The position numbers were made by a program, and so were the translations under genes. Shown here piece by piece: positions 1-6,460 of a DNA stretch of 64,000 bases (its first letter is position 1; the number at the start of each line of letters is the position of its first letter). Below the pieces are notes generated by a model that saw nothing but the letters and a program-made list of their open reading frames with translations, ran no database searches and was not told the origin of the DNA. The stretch covers positions 496,001-560,000 of the forward strand of contig NZ_JNFA01000011.1 in NCBI RefSeq assembly GCF_000766865.1, written 5' to 3'. The DNA comes from Listeria booriae. GTDB lineage: Bacteria; Bacillota; Bacilli; Lactobacillales; Listeriaceae.

Positions 1-22
1 ATACACATAAAGGAGCGGTAAG

Positions 23-1351
23 GTGAGAATTTTTTCGAAAATAGGTGTTGTCTTTTTAGCAGCAACCTTAGCAATGAGTAGTTTAGTACACGGGCCAGTA
101 ACGGCGGACGCAGCAGTAGCGCCACCAACAGTTAACGCCAACGCAGCCATCACAATTGAAGAAAGCACCGGCAAGATTTTATACGGCAAAAACCCAGATC
201 AACTGATGGGCATCGCATCCATGACCAAAATGATGGACGAATACTTACTTTCCGAAGCAGTAGCCAAAGGCAAAATCGCATGGGACGACAAAGTAACCAT
301 TTCCGACTACGCTTATGAAATTTCGCAAGACCGCTCGTTATCCAACGTACCATTACGACGCGGCGAGCAATACACAGTAGAAGAACTTTACCAAGCCATG
401 GCCATCTATTCCGCCAACGGAGCAGCAATCGCCATCGCTGAAAAAATAGCAGGATCAGAAGCCAAATTCGTAGACATGATGAACAAGAAAGCCGACGAAC
501 TCAAACTCGGCGAGCACAAATTTGTCAACGTAACAGGCCTTAACAACGCCGACTTAAAAGGCAAACAACAAGTCGGAAGCGCAACAGACGAGAACCAAAT
601 GACAGCACGCGGCGTGGCGAAACTTGCCCAACATATCATTCAAGACTACCCAGACGTGCTCAAAACATCGAGCATTCCAAAAATGAAGTTCCGCGCAGGC
701 ACCAGCGACCAAATCGACATGACGAACTGGAACTGGCTACTACCAGGCTTGATTTACGCCCGAGCTGGCGTTGACGGCTTGAAAACTGGAACAACCGATT
801 ACGCAGGCCAATGTCTCACAGCAACCGCAGTACAAGACGGCATGCGCGTTATCACCGTAGTCATGCACGCAAACGGCGGAACGAGCGCCCACGACAAAAC
901 ACGCTTCACCGAAACAAACAAAATGCTCGATTTCGCATTCAATAATTTCAAAGTCATGGAAGTCCGCAAAGCCAACACAACAATCAAAGAAACCGCCAAA
1001 GTAAACAAAGGCAAAGAAAACACTGTGGCCCTAATGACCAAAGACGCAGTAAAACTAGTAGTACCAAAAACAACCACAGAACCTAAACTAAACGAACAAA
1101 TCACAATCGACAAGAAAACACTAGGCGCCCCAGTCAAAAAAGACACCAAAGTCGGCACAATGACCGTCCAACTAAAAGACGGCGACACACTAGGCTACGT
1201 CGATGGCAAGAAAGTAGACACCATCAACGTCGTAACCAAAGACAATGTCGACAAAGCCAACTGGTTCATGCTAGCCCTCTACAGCATCGGCGACTTCTTC
1301 AGTGGCATCTGGAATTACATCACGGACGGCGTCAAAGGTTGGTTTAACTAA
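23..1351 (+). CDS. dacA: D-alanyl-D-alanine carboxypeptidase (PBP5 type)
   Basis: Trims the terminal D-Ala from peptidoglycan pentapeptides at the outer face of the membrane. The 442-aa product has a signal peptide (about residues 1-30), then the three penicillin-binding motifs of the S11 family: SMTK with Ser66 and Lys69, SAN at 130-132 and KTG at 254-256. A C-terminal beta domain and an amphipathic tail (last ~25 residues, rich in W, F and I) fit the usual PBP5 membrane anchor. The start is GTG at 23, seven bases after AGGAG at 11-15. The gene is followed by a terminator, so it is probably monocistronic or the end of a unit that begins upstream of the window. Confidence 0.95.
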   Translation: MRIFSKIGVVFLAATLAMSSLVHGPVTADAAVAPPTVNANAAITIEESTGKILYGKNPDQLMGIASMTKMMDEYLLSEAVAKGKIAWDDKVTISDYAYEISQDRSLSNVPLRRGEQYTVEELYQAMAIYSANGAAIAIAEKIAGSEAKFVDMMNKKADELKLGEHKFVNVTGLNNADLKGKQQVGSATDENQMTARGVAKLAQHIIQDYPDVLKTSSIPKMKFRAGTSDQIDMTNWNWLLPGLIYARAGVDGLKTGTTDYAGQCLTATAVQDGMRVITVVMHANGGTSAHDKTRFTETNKMLDFAFNNFKVMEVRKANTTIKETAKVNKGKENTVALMTKDAVKLVVPKTTTEPKLNEQITIDKKTLGAPVKKDTKVGTMTVQLKDGDTLGYVDGKKVDTINVVTKDNVDKANWFMLALYSIGDFFSGIWNYITDGVKGWFN

Positions 1352-1361
1352 ATATATGTAA

Positions 1362-1397
1362 AATAAGAGTCCCGTATTTCGATACAGGGCTCTTATT
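1362..1397 (+). terminator. Hairpin terminator after dacA
   Basis: A 16-bp stem with two G-U pairs (AATAAGAGTCCCGTAT paired with ATACAGGGCTCTTATT) lies 10 bases after the dacA stop. No long T-run follows on the plus strand, so efficiency is uncertain. Confidence 0.6.
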
Positions 1398-1460
1398 CTA
1401 ACTCAAAGCAAGTAGTAAATATCGATTTTTTTTAAAGTGGTTAAGACGTACACTCCGCTT

Positions 1461-1610
1461 CACACAAATCGAGCGAAAACGTTTGCATTTTAAAAGTTTG
1501 GTGGAAGCCGGAAGCGGAGCATACTTGTGTATGTGATGACTGAAAGCAGGGAGGGAGTCGTATCCCCGACCATGCAAGAAGTTAAGCGTAACGTTAGTGT
1601 AGCAGAACCG
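1461..1610. repeat. Dispersed palindromic repeat, family A, copy 1 (partial)
   Basis: These bases match the interior of the elements at 11056-11349 and 57037-57258, beginning at ACACAAATCGAGCGAAA and ending at AGCAGAACCG. Both outer ends and the right half of the long inverted repeat are missing, so this is a decayed copy. A 113-codon open frame runs through it from 1527 but has no ribosome binding site and is not called. From 1611 to 1767 I see no gene and no recognisable repeat. Confidence 0.75.
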
Positions 1611-1767
1611 CTTGGAACTCGCATCCAAACCTTGATGGAACGCTACTCACAAACTCGCAGGTATATTGAGGCTGTGGCTCAGTGCATCGAACAGTCGGTA
1701 AGGATTAACCCATCACTTCGTTCACGCTTATATTGGGCCTGTAACTCACTTTGTTCGAACAGTCCCA

Positions 1768-1873
1768 ACAAAGAAACCAACGTGGGTATAAGGGAGGAAA
1801 CCACGTTGGTCAAAAAGGGAGTTTGGATTTTCGTTCTCAGGGGAAAGAATGAAAATTTAATTTGTTAACTTAT
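1768..1873 (-). ncRNA. LhrC-like small RNA, copy 1
   Basis: Predicted ~106-nt RNA on the minus strand. It starts about seven bases after a TATAAT box (1880-1885). It has a 5' stem-loop whose loop is CU-rich (TTTCCCC), a single-stranded stretch with CTCCCTTTTTG, and a terminator stem ACCAACGTGG/CCACGTTGGT (1776-1785 and 1801-1810) whose loop carries CCTCCC. Three exposed UCCC motifs, one in each section, are the hallmark of the LhrC sRNA family of Listeria (known family feature). Family membership here is inferred from architecture, not from alignment to a reference. Confidence 0.75.
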
Positions 1874-1879
1874 GACTTT

Positions 1880-1933
1880 ATTATAACGAGACAATGAGAG
1901 ATTAGCCTGTGATCGAGATGAGAATTTAATGAA
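1880..1933 (-). promoter_or_regulatory. sRNA copy 1 promoter and upstream direct-repeat box
   Basis: A perfect -10 TATAAT reads on the minus strand at 1880-1885 with no good -35. Thirty-three bases upstream lies ATGAGAATTTAATGAA (1918-1933, plus-strand reading), two ATGA units 11 bp apart. The same box at nearly the same distance stands before copies 2 and 4. A poor -35 with a helically phased direct repeat suggests an OmpR-type activator; in Listeria LhrC genes this is LisR. Confidence 0.65.
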
Positions 1934-1939
1934 AATTAA

Positions 1940-1975
1940 AAAGCTTGCTCCCCTTTTTATCGGATAACAAGCTTT
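1940..1975 (-). terminator. Terminator of the phosphatase lipoprotein gene
   Basis: On the minus strand an AAAGCTTG/CAAGCTTT stem closes a 20-base loop and runs into TTTAATTTT. It lies 12 bases after the stop of the gene at 1987-2805. Confidence 0.7.
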
Positions 1976-1986
1976 ATCTTACGTGT

Positions 1987-2805
1987 TTACTTCTCTTTCT
2001 CACCATTCTCTACATAACTCATATCATTTACATCACTAATCGTATATTTACCATCTTTATACTCAATTTTAGTAACACTCGCATTTTTTAGTCCGCCATC
2101 AGGTAATTTATACCCAGGAGAAATCGTATCTAAAAGCGCTCCAATACTCAAGCCATGCGATACAAGAAGGACATTGTGATCCCCTTTTCTGCTTTCTTTT
2201 TTCGCGATGTCATCTAGACCATCTTGCAAACGAGCTGTAATTGTCGCATAATCTTCCGCAGGCCAGTTGCTGCCTTCTTCTACGCGAGTTTTATCCAATG
2301 CTGCTACACTGTTCGCAAAATCTTTCGGTGAAATACCAGCTTTTTGCCATTCTTCTAGTGTTTTTCCTTGGCTTTTCGCAATATCTGTCCACATATTGTG
2401 ATTTAAATCACCTTCGTAGCTACCAAAATTGAACTCGCGGAAACGAGCGTCTGTTTTTAGTTCAGTGCCAGATGATTTTTTATTTTCTTTCAAAATGATA
2501 TCAGCTGTCTGAATCGCGCGACCACTATCGCTACTATAAGCCGAACCGAATTTCACGTCTTTAAGACCTTTCCCAGCATTCGTTACAACTTCTTCCCCAG
2601 CCGGCGTTAATACTGCATCAGACCAACCTTGCACACGATCCGTCGTATTAAGCATTGTTTTCCCGTGCCTTACTACATAAAAAGTAACTGTCCCATCTTT
2701 TTTCGCCGTGTCTTTTGAATCCGCGCTTGTACTCGTATTACTACAACCCACGACCAATAATAAACCACAAACCACCATTAAAATTTTTAACATCTGCTTT
2801 TTCAT
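1987..2805 (-). CDS. Histidine-phosphatase (phosphoglycerate mutase-like) lipoprotein
   Basis: A 272-aa exported member of the histidine phosphatase superfamily. Residues 1-21 form a lipoprotein signal ending LVVGC with Cys21 as the lipidation site. The catalytic RHG motif follows (FYVVRHGKTMLNTT), with the family's second histidine in LLVSHGLS near the C-terminus. The start is ATG at 2805 behind AAAGGAG; an upstream in-frame extension to 2904 lacks a ribosome binding site. Substrate unknown; membrane-anchored relatives are rare compared with the cytosolic paralogue at 26480. It sits between two LhrC-like sRNA genes on the same strand. Confidence 0.85.
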   Translation of the reverse strand: MKKQMLKILMVVCGLLLVVGCSNTSTSADSKDTAKKDGTVTFYVVRHGKTMLNTTDRVQGWSDAVLTPAGEEVVTNAGKGLKDVKFGSAYSSDSGRAIQTADIILKENKKSSGTELKTDARFREFNFGSYEGDLNHNMWTDIAKSQGKTLEEWQKAGISPKDFANSVAALDKTRVEEGSNWPAEDYATITARLQDGLDDIAKKESRKGDHNVLLVSHGLSIGALLDTISPGYKLPDGGLKNASVTKIEYKDGKYTISDVNDMSYVENGEKEK

Positions 2806-3097
2806 TCTTCTGCTCCTTTTTTTGTTAAAATTTATCTCAACAGCTGAGGGAAGCTGCGGAAATCGATGCAAAAAAATAACCCAAATAGATTCAGAAAAAC
2901 GCATAAATACGCCATTCCCATTCTACTTAGGTTATGCCCGAATAAACGGTAACAATCCTTTTAAGATATACATGAAATTTACAACAAAACTAATATACCA
3001 CATCGTGCAAACGGTTTCAATAGAAAAATTAAAAAATTTTTGGTAGAGTGACTGGTCAGGATTTTGGGTAGGTAATATTTTTTAATAAAATCCAAAT

Positions 3098-3147
3098 AAA
3101 AAACCATCGCGGAAAAGGGAGTAACCATGGTCAAAAAGCGAGTTTGG
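3098..3147 (-). pseudogene. Remnant of an LhrC-like sRNA gene
   Basis: The terminator half of the sRNA is recognisable (A-run, ACCATCGCGG, AAAAGGGAGT, then ATGGTCAAAAAG), but the right arm of the stem is shortened so the hairpin is weak. At 3148 the sequence switches into palindromic repeat C, and the promoter-proximal half is gone. The full copy 190 bp away suggests this was once a tandem duplicate. Confidence 0.6.
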
Positions 3148-3148
3148 G

Positions 3149-3273
3149 TCGAGCGAAGCGACAAACGCCCATCTCCGTCGTTAAAAGTTCCGTTCCGATG
3201 CTCTCGTACTATAGTACGCTCCGCTTCGGTACTCGCTTTTGCCTAGGATCTGGGCATTTGTCGCTCCGCTCGA
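3149..3273. repeat. Palindromic element (family C) inside the sRNA remnant
   Basis: Imperfect inverted repeat with arms TCGAGCGAAGCGACAAACGC (3149-) and its complement ending CTCGA at 3273, differing at a few positions, enclosing about 80 bp that contains a second small palindrome (GTACTATAGTAC). No open frame. The arm sequence resembles part of repeat family A (ATCGAGCGAAAGCG). From 3274 to 3332 nothing is recognised. Confidence 0.6.
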
Positions 3274-3332
3274 GGTTTGGTGGCTGGTTGGGATTATGAG
3301 TTGAGAACATTATTTTAAGGAACAAAAAAACA

Positions 3333-3442
3333 TTAAAAAACCACCGCGGAAAAGGGAGTAACCGCGATGGTCAAAAAGGGAGTTTGGGATTTTCATTCTT
3401 AAGGGAAAGTATGAAAATTATTTGCTTGTTGTTAGCTTATAA
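3333..3442 (-). ncRNA. LhrC-like small RNA, copy 2
   Basis: Predicted ~110-nt minus-strand RNA. Terminator stem ACCATCGCGG/CCGCGGTGGT (3340-3349 and 3362-3371) followed by six T. The loop reads TTACTCCCTTTT; a second CTCCC motif lies in the linker and a TTTCCC in the 5' stem-loop (ATTTTCATACTTTCCCTTAA). Same design as copies 1 and 4. The loop is perfectly complementary to the ribosome binding site of the divergent NlpC/P60 gene that starts 160 bp away. Confidence 0.75.
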
Positions 3443-3448
3443 GTACAT

Positions 3449-3500
3449 ATTAAACGTTGCAGAAAAAATTTTGCTGTGAGGAACATTAGAATTTGATGAA
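3449..3500 (-). promoter_or_regulatory. sRNA copy 2 promoter and direct-repeat box
   Basis: Minus-strand -10 TTTAAT at 3449-3454. The box ATTAGAATTTGATGAA (3485-3500, plus-strand reading) lies 31 bp upstream, matching those of copies 1 and 4 with one changed base in the first ATGA unit; GCTGTGAGG between the two elements is also conserved with copy 4. Confidence 0.6.
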
Positions 3501-3582
3501 AAATAACATCGGGATTTAAAGGGATTGTCGTTGGATTGACTTAGTCCTGTAATGTTCGGTTGGTATGATGTTTCTCAAATGG

Positions 3583-3594
3583 GGAAAAGGGAGT
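3583..3594 (+). promoter_or_regulatory. NlpC/P60 ribosome binding site, likely sRNA target
   Basis: GGAAAAGGGAGT, just before the TTG start at 3602. It is identical to plus-strand bases 3348-3359 and 6283-6294 inside sRNA genes 2 and 4, so each of those RNAs can pair with it over 12 consecutive bases. Seen directly; regulation is inferred. Confidence 0.7.
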
Positions 3595-3601
3595 GCAAAT
3601 C

Positions 3602-4261
3602 TTGACAGTTAAGTTTCGTAATGGGGTTATTTTTTTGGTACTGGTAATGGTTCTGGCAGTAGGGGTTTCAGTGTTACCGAAGACTGGGAATGCAGCGACG
3701 ACTTACAAAATGACGACAACGGTAGAGAGCAATATTCGCACAGGGGACAGCGTGAAGTATGCCATTATCGGCTACTACAAGGCAGGAACGACAGTCACTT
3801 TCACAGGAAAAACGGCAAATAATTGGTACCGCATTACATATAAAGGTAAAGTGGGATATGTATCAGGAAAATGCCTAGCACCATACAAGGCGCAAACTTT
3901 CACAGCGCTTAACAACGAAGCAAAGAAGCACTTAGGTAAGAAATACAAATGGGGCGCAACTGGCCCAACATCATTCGACTGCTCTGGCTACACAAGCTAT
4001 GTCTTCAAACAATCCATCAACAAAGCCATTCCACGGACGGCTAAAGAGCAATACAACGCCTCCACAAAAGTCAAAGCTAACCAACTAAAAGCTGGCGATC
4101 TAGTCTTCTTCAACTACGGAAGCGGCATCGCACACGTTGGAATCTACGTAGGCAGCGGCAAAATGATCAATGCCCAAAACAATGGCGTAAAATACGACAC
4201 AATCTCAAGCGGATACTGGAAAAAATACATCGCAGGCTACGGCCGTGTTGTGAATTTCTAA
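3602..4261 (+). CDS. Secreted SH3b-NlpC/P60 peptidoglycan hydrolase
   Basis: A 219-aa secreted cell-wall endopeptidase. Signal peptide of ~30 residues ending near GNAA, one bacterial SH3 domain (about 35-95) that should bind the wall, and a C-terminal NlpC/P60 domain with the catalytic cysteine in FDCSGYTSY (Cys127) and the histidine in IAHVGIYVG (His178). The start is TTG at 3602, eight bases after AGGGAG; the in-frame GTG at 3593 overlaps that site and cannot use it. Family members cut D-Glu-diaminopimelate bonds. Its ribosome binding site is complementary to the neighbouring LhrC-like RNAs, suggesting post-transcriptional repression under envelope stress. Confidence 0.9.
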   Translation: MTVKFRNGVIFLVLVMVLAVGVSVLPKTGNAATTYKMTTTVESNIRTGDSVKYAIIGYYKAGTTVTFTGKTANNWYRITYKGKVGYVSGKCLAPYKAQTFTALNNEAKKHLGKKYKWGATGPTSFDCSGYTSYVFKQSINKAIPRTAKEQYNASTKVKANQLKAGDLVFFNYGSGIAHVGIYVGSGKMINAQNNGVKYDTISSGYWKKYIAGYGRVVNF

Positions 4262-4308
4262 ATCTGGATTATATAATGAATCGGCGAATGGTGCTCGATT
4301 TGGAGTGA

Positions 4309-4356
4309 AGCAGAGATCACATCTCATAAAGGAGTTTTGTGATTTTCTGCTTTTTT
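4309..4356 (+). terminator. Terminator of the NlpC/P60 gene
   Basis: AGCAGAGATCAC pairs with GTGATTTTCTGCT with one small internal mismatch, then six T (4351-4356). Confidence 0.8.
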
Positions 4357-4357
4357 G

Positions 4358-4467
4358 CATGCAAAAACTGGTGTGGAAAAGGCATTAACCACACCAGTTT
4401 TAAAAGAGAGCTATCAAGTATCAGGCCAAAAGGGGAGATGACCTGAAGTTACTTGTTGTTTAGCTAT
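4358..4467 (-). ncRNA. LhrC-like small RNA, copy 3 (divergent)
   Basis: Minus-strand RNA with -10 TATTAT at 4474-4479 and a perfect 12-bp terminator stem AAACTGGTGTGG/CCACACCAGTTT (4365-4376 and 4389-4400). The 5' hairpin loop keeps ATCTCCCCTTTT, but the terminator loop has TTAATGCCTTTT, so its UCCC motif is lost, and the upstream direct-repeat box is not clear. It may have changed targets or be decaying. It begins about 70 bases downstream of the oppA stop on the same strand. Confidence 0.6.
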
Positions 4468-4534
4468 GCGTTTATAATAACGAATTTGTGCTAAAATCCA
4501 ATGTGAATTGTGTAACATTATGATTAATTATCGC

Positions 4535-6190
4535 TTAGTTCTTGCTCACTTGAATAAATTTGTAGCTGTATGGCGAGCCGAAAGTGTGTTTTTGAACGCC
4601 GGTGATATCTGGATTTTGAAGGACAGCGACTTGGTGTTGGTATAATGGCAAAATTGCGGCACCATCGTCTAATAGGACTTTTTCAGATGCGATGAATGCG
4701 TTCCAACGTGCTGAAGGGTCTGTTGCTAGTGTTGTGTCGGTGGATTTGACGAGTTGGTCGTATTTCGGGCTATTGTAGTGCATGCTGTTGTTGTAGTAAT
4801 CGGATAGGAATAGGCTGCTATACGTCCACGGGTCTTTGAAATCGGGCATCCAAGCTGCTAGCGACATGTCGTAATCGCTGGATCGTGTTAGCTCGGTTGC
4901 GCTTTTTGCGGGCATGGTTTGGAGGTTGATTGTCACGCCAGGTAAATTCGTTTCAAATTGATTTTTTAGGAAGGCAAAAATGGTTTTTGTCGTGTCTTGG
5001 TCGTCGCCTAGAAGTTCAAGTGTGATGGTGTTTGTGCCGAGTTCTTTTTTTGCTTGTGCGAGGTATTTGCTGGCCTCGGTTTTGTTGTACAGGAGGTGAT
5101 CGCCGCTGTCAGTGCGGAAATCTGCGCCTGTTTTCGGATTTTGTACGAAGTCTTTAGGAAGTAATCCGTTAGCAGGGAATGATCCGTCGCCTAGGATTTC
5201 AGTTGTTAATGCTTCTTTGTCGACTGCTAGATTGAGCGCGTGGCGCAGTGCGTTGTTTGCGAGTGGTGTTGCTTTGCCATCACGGTTTTGATTGAAGCGC
5301 AAATAACTAACAAGTGCATCTTTTTCGGTCAAAAAGTCAGCGCGGTCTTTGTACTGTTTAGCAAAATCGCCAGAAAGTGGTGCGCGGTCGGCTTCTTTTG
5401 TGTTGTATAAATTAACGCCTGCATTGATGTCTTTAGCGACTTGTACGGATATTTTGTCGACGTCTACGTTCTTTTTATCCCAGTATTCTGGATTTTTCGC
5501 GTAAGTCCAGTTTTTTGAGGTGTTGCCGTCCCAGTTTTGCATCACGAATGGGCCGTTGTATAGTGTGTGCTTGGCGTCTGTGCCGTATTTATCGCCTTGT
5601 TTCTCCACGAATGCTTGTTTTTGTGGGAAGAAGGTTTCGAATGAAAGTAATGAGATGAAGTATGGAACTGGTTTTTTCAGCGTGATTTTTAAGGTTGCTG
5701 CATCTGGTGCGACCACGCCGAGCTCTGAGACGGGCAGTTTACCTTCGTGGATTTCTGTGGCATTTTTGATGGAATCTTTGAAAAGAGCGGCATAACTTGG
5801 CGCGGTTTTTGGATCAACGGCGCGGCGCCATGCGTAGACGAAATCGTTGGCGGTAACTTGTGAACCGTCAGACCATTTGGCGTCTTTTCGTAATTTGATT
5901 GTATATTCTGTCTGATCGGCATTGATTTCAGGCATGTTTGCAGCGACGCCGGGCACGAAGTTGTCCTTTTTATCCAATGTATAAAGTCCTTCAAAAACTT
6001 GATTTTGCGCGGTGAAACTAACGAAATCTTCTTCTGCGGTCGTGTTTAATGTGAGTAGTTCCCCTGTTTCTAGAAATTTCACTGGTTCGCTTGCTTTGTC
6101 CTTGGTTTCTCCTGAGTCATTGCCACACGCGGCCAGCAAGACAAGTCCTGTAAGTGATAATGCAATCCAGCCCTTTTTTGTAAAATGCAT
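4535..6190 (-). CDS. oppA: Oligopeptide ABC transporter substrate-binding lipoprotein (OppA type)
   Basis: Captures peptides outside the membrane for an ABC importer. The 551-aa product begins with a lipoprotein signal ending LLAAC (Cys22) and continues as a full-length SBP_bac_5 domain, with the usual WSDG, NGPF and LRFNQN segments. No permease or ATPase genes are adjacent, so it is an orphan binding protein. The start is ATG at 6190 behind AGAGGAGGAAC. In L. monocytogenes oppA is a direct LhrC target (established), and here sRNA genes stand on both sides on the same strand; TTCCTCC of sRNA 1 can pair with its GGAGGAA. Confidence 0.92.
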   Translation of the reverse strand: MHFTKKGWIALSLTGLVLLAACGNDSGETKDKASEPVKFLETGELLTLNTTAEEDFVSFTAQNQVFEGLYTLDKKDNFVPGVAANMPEINADQTEYTIKLRKDAKWSDGSQVTANDFVYAWRRAVDPKTAPSYAALFKDSIKNATEIHEGKLPVSELGVVAPDAATLKITLKKPVPYFISLLSFETFFPQKQAFVEKQGDKYGTDAKHTLYNGPFVMQNWDGNTSKNWTYAKNPEYWDKKNVDVDKISVQVAKDINAGVNLYNTKEADRAPLSGDFAKQYKDRADFLTEKDALVSYLRFNQNRDGKATPLANNALRHALNLAVDKEALTTEILGDGSFPANGLLPKDFVQNPKTGADFRTDSGDHLLYNKTEASKYLAQAKKELGTNTITLELLGDDQDTTKTIFAFLKNQFETNLPGVTINLQTMPAKSATELTRSSDYDMSLAAWMPDFKDPWTYSSLFLSDYYNNSMHYNSPKYDQLVKSTDTTLATDPSARWNAFIASEKVLLDDGAAILPLYQHQVAVLQNPDITGVQKHTFGSPYSYKFIQVSKN

Positions 6191-6224
6191 GATGTTCCTC
6201 CTCTTTTTCTAGCTTTTTTTGTTA

Positions 6225-6253
6225 ATTATAAGTATTCCGATGAAATAAGTCAA
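6225..6253 (-). promoter_or_regulatory. oppA promoter
   Basis: On the minus strand TTGACT (6248-6253), 17-bp spacer, TATAAT (6225-6230): a strong vegetative promoter. The T-tract of sRNA 4 ends only ~15 bp upstream. Confidence 0.85.
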
Positions 6254-6265
6254 CTTTAAAATTTG

Positions 6266-6378
6266 CATAAAAAAACCAGCGTGGAAAAGGGAGTAACCAC
6301 ACTGGTCAAAAAGGGAGTTTTACGAATCTCATTCAAAAAAGGGGGAAAAGAATGAAATATCGTTTGTTGTTAGCTTAT
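6266..6378 (-). ncRNA. LhrC-like small RNA, copy 4
   Basis: Predicted ~112-nt RNA on the minus strand, the best-preserved copy. A 5' hairpin presents TTCTTTTCCCCCTTTTTTG, the linker has CTCCCTTTTTG, and the terminator ACCAGTGTGG/CCACGCTGGT with an eight-T tract has the loop TTACTCCCTTTT. It lies directly upstream of the oppA promoter in the same direction and downstream of pabBC, for which no separate terminator is seen. Confidence 0.8.
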
Positions 6379-6384
6379 GGTTAT

Positions 6385-6438
6385 ATAATAACGGTCGCAA
6401 GCGAAAACCTGCTGTGAGTAAAATGAGAAATTGATGAA
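6385..6438 (-). promoter_or_regulatory. sRNA copy 4 promoter and direct-repeat box
   Basis: -10 TATTAT (6385-6390) on the minus strand, no clear -35. ATGAGAAATTGATGAA at 6423-6438 has ATGA units exactly 11 bp apart, 33 bp upstream of the -10, as in copy 1. Confidence 0.65.
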
Positions 6439-6460
6439 TGTTTGGCTAGTATTTCTTCAT

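Noticed and set aside
1527-1868. 113-codon open frame on the plus strand
   Set aside because: It runs through repeat A copy 1 and antisense to sRNA copy 1, with no ribosome binding site and no protein-like composition.
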